DNA from: Candidatus Latescibacterota bacterium
Lineage (GTDB): Bacteria; Blakebacterota; Blakebacteria; Blakebacterales; Blakebacteraceae
Assembly: GCA_023135015.1 (NCBI GenBank)
Contig: JAGLTZ010000190.1
Span: 1-10,031, forward strand
DNA length: 10,031 bases
Direction: 5' to 3'
A program made the translations under genes and the position numbers. The notes beneath the pieces are model-generated. The model was not told where the DNA came from. It saw nothing but the letters and a program-made list of their open reading frames with translations, and did not search any database. Positions 1 through 7,200 of the stretch are shown here, one piece after another; position 1 is the first letter of the stretch, and each line of letters opens with the position of its first letter.

Positions 1-16
1 GTTGCGTGACAGGGCA

Positions 17-3000
17 CTAGTACTCGATACGCCATTTAAGCTCCAGCAGATAACTGCCGTAGCGGTCAAACATGCCGCCGATCCTGAACCAGCGCGACAG
101 CCTGTACTCAACCCCGCCTTCCCTCCAGGGTGTGGTTCCCACAATCGACTGGGCATACTTGGCATAGATTTGATTGCCGAAGTACCAGCCCATGCTCAGC
201 TGTGTGTTCTCTGCAAGTGATCCCTGGGCGAATCCACTAATACCCTCCATCTCGAAGGTATCTACACCTAATATCCCGCGCGCAGCTTCGTTAAGCTGAT
301 TCTCCAGGTATTTACCGATCAACTGGCCTGTACCTCCTGTCTCTTCACCCATCCCCACGGTTCCTAGAATCAGAAGCTGGTAGATATCGCTCTGACCGAG
401 CATGGAATTGCCTTCTGCTGAAAGTTTGGTCAAAGGCTCCCTGGCAGTTCCCGTAAGAGTGAACACGATAAGGTCTTCATCCATACCTGTGCTGAAACGT
501 GCATCGAGGTTGGGGTTGATCTCTTCGATACTGCCGAATGTGATAATTCCTTCCTCAATCGTCCATTTCCGGGAGAACATGAACAGCTGCCCCTGTCCCA
601 CAACAGATTCAAGTGTACCGAGAATATAGGGAACTCCGGTCGAATTCTTGCGGAGTAGAAGATTCCCCATCAGCTCGACGTCGAACTCCTGCCCGAACTC
701 GCCGCCGATAACCCGCAAACGGCCCGGGATCTCGATCTCGACATCTACTTCCAGCCCTTCTCTTTCTATAGTCTCATTCTCGCTTAATGTCTCCGAACCT
801 CCGACCATGTCCAGTAAAAGGCCAACATCCGCCAGTCCCTGCTGAACCTGTATACTTCCTTCCAGGCTGGGATAGGCATTCCCAGGATTAGTGACGACCT
901 TAAGGTCCGAGTCGACTACTACTGCCAGACTGCCGGTAGGATCGCTGATCCCCATACCGCTGCCCTGTAAGTCGAGGTTGTATCGCAGTTGCTCCACACC
1001 TCCCAACGTCACATTCCCTGTAACCGAGAAATCGCCTCCTTTCCCCTTGCTCCCGAGCACTCCGAAGAGATTCCAGATATTGTTTCGCTGCATGAGCCCC
1101 GCTGGCATGCGACCCGTGAACGAAACCACTCTTATCTCGTCTTCACTCAGTATCAGGTCCATCCCCAGATCCTCTATCGCCTGCCCAAACGCAGCAGGTT
1201 TCAGCTCCCCGCGCTCCAGCTTTACAGTCCCTTTAAGGTGTGGTTCCTCGATCGTCCCGCTGATCTGGATATCAGCATATAAATCACCTGTCACACTCTC
1301 GATCTGATTGCTGAAGGGCTGGAGGAGCGCCTCGGGATTGCCGGACCCCGCGATCGATACCTGGAGATCCCCGGATGAGATCAACCGGGCTTGAAGCGGA
1401 CTGAACTGAAGGTGAAAGGGAAAGCCTCCCTCGAACGCGGCCACGAACCCCATCGACTTCAGGCTTCCCCCATAGATATTTATTTTCTCTGCTTCATAAC
1501 CGACACCGGCCACTACCTCTTCGACCCGGAAGGTATCCAACTGTGCCCCGGTCAGATAAACCAATCCATCGAGTCGCGGTTCGACAAAGGTGCCGCTCGC
1601 CTTCATCTCGCAAGTGAGATCCCCAATCAGGGTGTGATCGGTCAGATACGGCTGGAATACAGCCAGATTCACACCGATGGCGGTGAAGTCGATCCCCAGC
1701 TGACCATCTGCACCACCGGCTGTGGAGCCTGGAAGCAACAGCGTACCCTGCATTTCAACACTTCTGACCCCGGAACCGGCGTCCTCGGTGCCCACGATAT
1801 TCAGACTGTTGACCTCCACCGCACCATTTCGGTACTCCGCATCAAGCAAGAGGCTTTCATATGCATAGCCTGCTACGGTTGGCCTCTCCACTGTTATCCT
1901 GGTCGACATTACCTCCACATGCTTTGCGATCTGCCCGGAGAAACCACCTCCAATCCGTCCATTAACACCGGTCACGCCCCAGTCAAAGGAGCGATTAAAG
2001 GGCCCGAGCTGCACTCTCTCCAGCAATCCTCGTATATAAAGCCGGCGTTCTCCATCCCGATGTCCCTGAAGGCTTATCCTGCCCTCGCTGGTACTGGCAT
2101 CGATGCTGAACGGGCCAGCACCTGTGGATGGGTTGAAGACCAGTTGTCCATTAATGTCGCTGATAATAAGCTCACGATGGGTGAGGTGCCCGCTGTCGAG
2201 TCTAGCCCGGATACTGTCCCTGGAAATCGTGATATTGCCCTGCAGGCCGGTCTCGCCCTCTTCCCACAATCCTTCTACTCTATGTAAGGTAATGGTCTCA
2301 CCCATGACACGGCCGTCGAGTCCGGCAACCGGGAGATCGAAGTTCGGCTCGATATGTATATTGTCGAGGTCGGCACTGAAGTTACCGATTCTCGAACCGA
2401 GGACCTGAGCCACATTGAATCGGAAATCGGTATTCGCCACTGTTATTCCATTGCTCTCCAGGTCCAGAATCTGAATTCCGCCCCTAATGCTCGGGTCGGT
2501 AATTGCTCCTGTTATCCATGCATCCAGGTCAACTGTTCCCCCTTCAATATCCGTGCCAATCCGGGTGAGCAGCTGTGAAGGCTCCTGTGTAAGACCGCGG
2601 AGATGTATATCAATCGCTTTCCGGTCCCGGCTGATCATCCCATCCGCTCTGACAGAGTACCCCCTGCCTTCAATCTGAACCGGTTCCCTGGTCGAAATGT
2701 CCCCTTCCCCAAGTTGCATTACTGTTTTGATGGAATCCGCCTCTATGCCGTAGGCATTCACACCCCATATAGACAAGCGCAGATTGCCCCCGCTCGAAAC
2801 CGGGTCGTAGCCCCTGGTTTGAAGAGACAGTTGAACCTTCTCCAACGAAACAGGCACTCTGACCAGTGTGGCCCCCAGACGGATAGAATCGGCGTCCACC
2901 TCCAGCCAGCCTTCTCCATTCTTTGGGTTCAGAGCCAGTCGCGCATGAAGCAGATCAGCCCCCACACCCCATCCGCGGATTTCGGCTTCCACGTTTCTCG

Positions 3001-3946
3001 GAGCATAACTGCCTTCGAGTGCAAATCCATCCAGCAGGATGCCGGCGATATTACCACCGCCGCTTAACTCGAGCTCGGGTCTCCACGGTTTTCCTCTGAG
3101 CCACCCCTCCAGATCAAAGGGACCTCTACCGACCCATCTCCCACCCAGCACCGGCCACCATTCTCGAAGATCTCGGGCCTGCAATTCCATTTTCAGCACA
3201 CCCCTGCGACCCACCCGTGAAATATCCAGTGAACCATTTACAGCCAGCCGGCTGTCCCTTGTGCGGGCTCTGGTGTCCAGAAGCCAGAGCATTGCACTCT
3301 TCAGCACCACCTGACCCCGCAGGTCCTCGACGACAATTCCCCAGTCCTCTATGGCAGCGCGTGACCTTCGTATGTCGATCTGCAGACCGCCCGCCCTGTT
3401 GATCAGCAAGGAACCTCTGATCATTATTCCCTCAATTGAATGCACAACGCCGCGCCGTGCCACGCGTACCGTACCGTCGCGGATTGTGAATCTCCGAATC
3501 CGGAATCCTGAACTTAGCCCTCCACGTCTGCCGGAGGAGTCTGATGAAGCCCTCTCTCTTCTACTCGATGACCTACTGCTTGAAGAATTACCGATCAGGG
3601 CCAGAATATTGACCACTGGGGCATCCGCTTCTACGCGACTCAGCTCAATACCGCCTGCGAGCAATGCCCAGGGCCTGAATCCGATGCGAATCCGCCTGGC
3701 CGTCACGAGGGTGTCACCGTCGGCCATCAGAATAGCCGGATGCTCTGCCACCATATTGAAGAGGAATGAGCCCCTGGCCTCCTCCCACACCAGTCGCAGT
3801 CCTATCTCCTTCAGAACCATCTCATTCACCAGCGCCAGAAGATGCCGGCTGCCCAGCGTGCTGTTCAGATATACCAGGCCACCTCCAGCCGCCGCTGCGG
3901 CGACAATGATAACAATCATCCCTATCAGCAGAATCCGGCGCATCAT
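17..3946 (-). CDS. tamB: TamB-like translocation and assembly module protein (AsmA-like superfamily, DUF490 C-terminus)
   Basis: TamB family proteins are anchored in the inner membrane and span the periplasm as a long hydrophobic beta-groove. They are linked to outer-membrane protein assembly (with TamA/BamA) and to phospholipid transport to the outer membrane. Seen here: an N-terminal signal anchor (residues 1-27, MMRR followed by a hydrophobic Ile/Val/Ala stretch); an AsmA-like start with PWALLAGGIELSRVEADAP around 92-110; a Ser/Arg-rich linker at 121-144; a long body of beta-strand repeats with GxxxxPxLxG motifs (for example 897-907 and 1167-1176); and a typical DUF490 C-terminus from about 990. 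That end carries an EIPGRLRVIGGEF element (1072-1084), FSRKWTIEEGIITFGS (1124-1139) followed by INPNLDARF, the SDIYQLLILG element (1186-1195), and a final amphipathic segment ending in an aromatic residue (KWRIEY). At 1309 residues it is close to the 1259 of E. coli TamB, so it looks full length. The start is fixed by an in-frame TGA 15 bases upstream; ATG 3946 or the adjacent ATG 3943 could be used. No clear Shine-Dalgarno sequence is visible. tamA is not in the window. Confidence 0.93.
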   Translation of the reverse strand: MMRRILLIGMIVIIVAAAAAGGGLVYLNSTLGSRHLLALVNEMVLKEIGLRLVWEEARGSFLFNMVAEHPAILMADGDTLVTARRIRIGFRPWALLAGGIELSRVEADAPVVNILALIGNSSSSRSSSRRERASSDSSGRRGGLSSGFRIRRFTIRDGTVRVARRGVVHSIEGIMIRGSLLINRAGGLQIDIRRSRAAIEDWGIVVEDLRGQVVLKSAMLWLLDTRARTRDSRLAVNGSLDISRVGRRGVLKMELQARDLREWWPVLGGRWVGRGPFDLEGWLRGKPWRPELELSGGGNIAGILLDGFALEGSYAPRNVEAEIRGWGVGADLLHARLALNPKNGEGWLEVDADSIRLGATLVRVPVSLEKVQLSLQTRGYDPVSSGGNLRLSIWGVNAYGIEADSIKTVMQLGEGDISTREPVQIEGRGYSVRADGMISRDRKAIDIHLRGLTQEPSQLLTRIGTDIEGGTVDLDAWITGAITDPSIRGGIQILDLESNGITVANTDFRFNVAQVLGSRIGNFSADLDNIHIEPNFDLPVAGLDGRVMGETITLHRVEGLWEEGETGLQGNITISRDSIRARLDSGHLTHRELIISDINGQLVFNPSTGAGPFSIDASTSEGRISLQGHRDGERRLYIRGLLERVQLGPFNRSFDWGVTGVNGRIGGGFSGQIAKHVEVMSTRITVERPTVAGYAYESLLLDAEYRNGAVEVNSLNIVGTEDAGSGVRSVEMQGTLLLPGSTAGGADGQLGIDFTAIGVNLAVFQPYLTDHTLIGDLTCEMKASGTFVEPRLDGLVYLTGAQLDTFRVEEVVAGVGYEAEKINIYGGSLKSMGFVAAFEGGFPFHLQFSPLQARLISSGDLQVSIAGSGNPEALLQPFSNQIESVTGDLYADIQISGTIEEPHLKGTVKLERGELKPAAFGQAIEDLGMDLILSEDEIRVVSFTGRMPAGLMQRNNIWNLFGVLGSKGKGGDFSVTGNVTLGGVEQLRYNLDLQGSGMGISDPTGSLAVVVDSDLKVVTNPGNAYPSLEGSIQVQQGLADVGLLLDMVGGSETLSENETIEREGLEVDVEIEIPGRLRVIGGEFGQEFDVELMGNLLLRKNSTGVPYILGTLESVVGQGQLFMFSRKWTIEEGIITFGSIEEINPNLDARFSTGMDEDLIVFTLTGTAREPLTKLSAEGNSMLGQSDIYQLLILGTVGMGEETGGTGQLIGKYLENQLNEAARGILGVDTFEMEGISGFAQGSLAENTQLSMGWYFGNQIYAKYAQSIVGTTPWREGGVEYRLSRWFRIGGMFDRYGSYLLELKWRIEY
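20..979 (-). other. TamB C-terminal (DUF490) domain
   Basis: Residues about 990-1309 of the TamB-like protein form the most conserved part of the family. In E. coli this region is in the periplasm and reaches toward the outer membrane, where it contacts TamA. Landmarks seen in order are: an acidic segment followed by a beta strand and IPGRLRVIGG; a strand pair ending in RKWTIEEGIITFG; INPNLDARF; the GTAREP turn; the helix-like QSDIYQLLILG; a Gln/Asn-rich helix near KYLENQLNE; and a last beta-hairpin region (YAKYAQ, EYRLSRWFRIGG, ELKWRIEY). Boundaries are approximate. Confidence 0.85.
3515..3586 (-). other. Ser/Arg-rich low-complexity linker in TamB N-terminus
   Basis: Residues 121-144 consist almost entirely of Ser, Arg and Gly with a few acidic residues (SSSSRSSSRRERASSDSSGR and following). 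They sit between the first AsmA-like strand unit, which ends ADAPVVNILALIG, and the next unit, which starts FRIRRFTIRDGTV. AsmA and TamB proteins often have a flexible linker here. Its length and strong positive charge are distinctive, so it is probably a disordered periplasmic segment close to the inner membrane. Its function is unknown. Confidence 0.75.
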
Positions 3947-3949
3947 ACT

Positions 3950-3979
3950 ATTATATTGTCATTTCATTGCCTGTGTAAC
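3950..3979 (-). promoter_or_regulatory. Candidate sigma70-type promoter for tamB (possibly leaderless)
   Basis: A perfect TATAAT on the minus strand occupies 3955-3950. A weak -35 candidate, GTTACA, lies at 3979-3974 with an 18-base spacer and matches TTGACA at four of six positions. A start site at the usual distance from this -10 would fall on the tandem ATGs at 3946 and 3943. This agrees with the absence of a Shine-Dalgarno sequence in front of tamB. It is a motif-based prediction only; a six-base match can occur by chance in this AT-rich stretch. Confidence 0.4.
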
Positions 3980-4159
3980 AACTTGTCTATCATCATGTTA
4001 ACCCTGTTATCTAATGTAATACATGCAGACTTGTACTTCGTCACTTCTTCAGGCAGCAGATGAGTTATGCAACCTCGCTCCTCTTTATTACTACCGTTAC
4101 ATGCCTCACAGGTTCAATCAACTCGAATCACCAACACAGCACAATCCCCCATAAAGTAA

Positions 4160-4197
4160 GAATGCGGACGCGGGGAATAAACCCCGCATCCGCATTC
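4160..4197 (-). terminator. Intrinsic-type terminator hairpin downstream of the Ig-like lipoprotein gene
   Basis: An inverted repeat has two 16-base arms, 4160-4175 and 4182-4197, with a 6-base AT loop. It begins 36 bases after the stop codon of the lipoprotein gene. In the minus-strand transcript the only non-Watson-Crick position (bases 4169 and 4188) is a G-U wobble, so all 16 pairs form. In the plus-strand transcript the same position is a C-A mismatch. On the minus strand the stem is followed by TTACTTTAT, a moderate T-rich tract, whereas the plus side continues with CAAACCCACC. Both points favour termination of the minus-strand transcript. Confidence 0.85.
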
Positions 4198-4233
4198 AAA
4201 CCCACCTTAAGTATACAGATTCCCGAGATCAAT

Positions 4234-7200
4234 CTATGGCAAAGTCACAACGATGGTTGCTGAAATGGTTCCACCTAATGTGGTTGCCTTTACCGTAAGT
4301 GTATTGCCGATCTCGTAAGATGGATATGTTAATGCGGCCTGGGCAAAACCATCTGTTGTTGTAACCATTGGTACGATTGCTCCCCTGTCAGGATTTACTG
4401 TTATCTGAAAGTATACCTGCGTATCATCGAAAACATTATTGCCGTACGCATCCGAAACAAGAGCGCTAATATTGACGGTTGAGAATCCATCCACAGGTGT
4501 AGTGGCCGTTGTATCGTAAGATAGAAGTATCTGGTTTGCCGGTCCGGCAGCTACAGTTATCAGCACCGCGCTACCCGTTGCACCTCCGGATGTAGCTGTA
4601 ATCAACATATCGCCTGGCGTTGTCCCACTCTGGTAGATAACAGATGCCTGGCCACTGGCATTAGTCAGCACAGTCGAAGTGTTCAGACCGTTTGAGAACA
4701 TTCCCGCAGGTGAAACCGTGAAATTAACCTGGATACCTGCTGGTACCAGATTTCCAAGAGAATCCCTCACGGTTGCAGTTATCGTGGAGAGTTCGGTCCC
4801 TCCGGTCTCCTTCACCTGAAGGATGGTCTCACTGGCCTCAAGAGCGATTGCAGCCGCTGTGGAACTGGTCAGGACGATCTGGTCAGTCGGGCTGAGGCTG
4901 CCGTAGAAGGCCGTAACAGTAGCTGTTCCTGCTGTGGTCCCTGCGGTGAAGGTTGCAGTGGCCTTACCATCGGTGTCGGTTGTCGCAGAACCAGTGATCG
5001 TACCCAGACTGGAGCTGCTGAAGGTCACTTCTTTAGAGGCCAGCGCAACATTCGCCGTTGTCTCCTTGAGAACAGCAGTCACCGTACTTGTTGCCTGCCC
5101 ATTCGCACTCAGGGTGTCAGGTGAGGCGGACACAGTCATTGTGACGCCACGCAGTGTTATCACGGCTGTATCCGAAAGGCCGCTGAATGTAGCCTGAACA
5201 GTACCTGAACCATCAGCGGAGTTGGCATCACCTGTGTAATAGTTCGTGGTCGCATCTCCCGCCTGGTTTGTCGCAGTACCAGTCGCTGCTACACTCCCTG
5301 TACCGGCGGATACACTCCAGCTGATGCCCAACAGTCCTACCGGAGTCCCGTATCCATCGTAGACAGTAACCGACAGTTCTACATTGCTGGTCTCATCTCT
5401 GAGAATGCTTGCAGTGCTGGGGGTGAGGACAACAGTACCGGTCGGGATCACGAGTGAGTCGGTGACACCCTGGTTTGTTGCGTAGTAGGTTACCGTAGAG
5501 GGCTCATTTCCGCGACCATAGATGAATTTGCTGTGAGCGACTCCTTTCTCATCGGTGATGTCACTGCCGATTATACTGCCAATACCCAAGGGCAAAGCAT
5601 TCCAGTAAACTCTGGCATCTTTAATTGCGTTACTGAACGTGTCAGATAAAACCGCATGGATCTCTCGCTCGTAAAGGCCGTCATCATTCCATGAGATAGT
5701 TGTTGCCGTTATGTTGATGTCCGTCGTGGGCCCGGCTACAACCGTCAGCAGGGAAGTGCTGCTCTCCACCGAGGTGTCGAGCACCTTTGCGGTCACCGTC
5801 ACGTCGCTGGCGACGGTTCCGCTCTGGAACTGGACGACCGCCTCGCCGCTGGCGTCGGTCTCTGCGGTATCCACAGTGGCGGTTCCGCCAAAAGTGCCCG
5901 ATCCCGCCGGAGATAGCGTGAACTCCACCTCAACCCCGGAAGGTACCGGCTGGTTGTCCCTATCCAGCACAGTAGCTGTAATCGACGCTGTTTCAATTCC
6001 TCCCGTACCCTTCACCTGGAGATCGGCCGTTGAAGCGGCCAAGGAAATCGAAGTAACTGTCGGATCGACGAGTTCGATGGTGGTTGATGCAGATATCCCC
6101 GTAGCTTCTGGTCCGCTGTAAACGGTTATTGTCGCCGTACCCGAGGTCGTATCGGCTATCAGGCTTACCGTGGCTTTACCGTTAACATCTGTACTTGCAG
6201 TGCCACCAATGGTCCCGAGTGTCGTGGTAAAGGTGAGGGTCTCACCCAATATGCCGCGCCCGGCATTCGCTTCCTTCAATGTGGCCTCGACCTCCGCCGC
6301 ACCAACACCATTGGCAGTAATAGTTTTCGGCAGAGCTGTCAGTGTGAGCGATATGCCCTGCAGGGTTACATTGAGGGTGTCGGCTGAGGAACCGGTTGCG
6401 GCCCTGATTGATGCTGTAGCATCTGATGTTCCAGCATCACCGGTAAGGGTAACAGTCGCCTTTCCATCCCCACCGGTTTCGCTGGAGCTGACCGACAGGG
6501 AGACACCGCTTGGAGTTGAACTAATCAGGCTCCAAGCTACTGATTGTCCGGAAACGGGGTATCCGGTGTTATCGGTCACGAGAGCGGTCAGCGTCGTGCT
6601 GTCCTGGTTATTCCTCAGGATTCCGTCGTCCGCACTCGACAGACTGACATCTCGTACCGGGGCCACGATACTTACACTGATGCTGTCTACGAGAGTTGTT
6701 GAAGGATCGTCGCCAAGACGGCCTTTCACCCAACCCGTTTGAGATGTCGAGGTGCGGGCGGTAAGGGTTGCTGTCGCAATACCACTGTTGTTGGTCTTTG
6801 CCGCTGCCGGAGTGATTGTGGCGAAGGTACCGGGGCTGAAGGCAAAAGTCACCAGGCGGTCTATTAACGGGGTACTGCTTCCCGTTTCCTTGACTGTGAC
6901 TTCAACAGTCACATAGTTCTCACCATCAGCTACCAGAGAGTCAGGATCGATCCTGATCGAGAGTGCAACCCCGTACAGTGGAATTGTGATAGAATCGGCA
7001 GCAGTACTGACGCTGGCCCGGATCTGGGCACTTTCGTTGGTGGAACCCACATCCGCCATGAGCGTCACATTCGCCTCACCGCTCGAATTGGTTTTCGAGA
7101 AGTTACTGCTCAATGTACCGCTGCCGGTCAGCGTGAAATCGACCCGCTGGTCGTTCACGGAGTCTCCAAGGAAATCGAGAACCGTCGCCGTAAGGGTCGC

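Larger units (their letters stand above)
3947..4233. other. Intergenic region between the Ig-like lipoprotein gene and tamB
   Basis: This 287-base stretch separates two genes in the same orientation. It holds the terminator of the upstream gene (4160-4197) and the candidate tamB promoter (3950-3979). Between them, about 3998-4159 is comparatively AT-rich, and I see no convincing gene, RNA or further repeat in it. A 10-codon open frame on the minus strand (3964-3996, MMIDKLLHRQ) ends 17 bases before the tamB ATG and could only be a speculative leader peptide. The spacing and terminator suggest that tamB is transcribed separately from the lipoprotein gene. Confidence 0.7.

Noticed and set aside
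1..17. Possible GTG start of the next gene overlapping the tamB stop (TAGTG)
   Set aside because: Only 17 bases are available and no well-placed Shine-Dalgarno sequence is seen. It could be tamA or anything else.
1391..2287. 298-codon plus-strand open frame opposite tamB
   Set aside because: It lies wholly antisense to a well-supported TamB gene, and its translation has no recognisable domain or sensible composition. It is a shadow frame.
4160..4197. CRISPR-like or mobile-element inverted repeat
   Set aside because: A single copy with a 6-base loop, immediately after a stop codon, with a strand-biased wobble pair. A terminator explains it better.
4060..4263. 67-codon plus-strand frame in the intergenic region with a signal-peptide-like start
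   Set aside because: It runs through the terminator stem and into the end of the lipoprotein gene on the other strand, lacks a ribosome binding site, and has no recognisable family.
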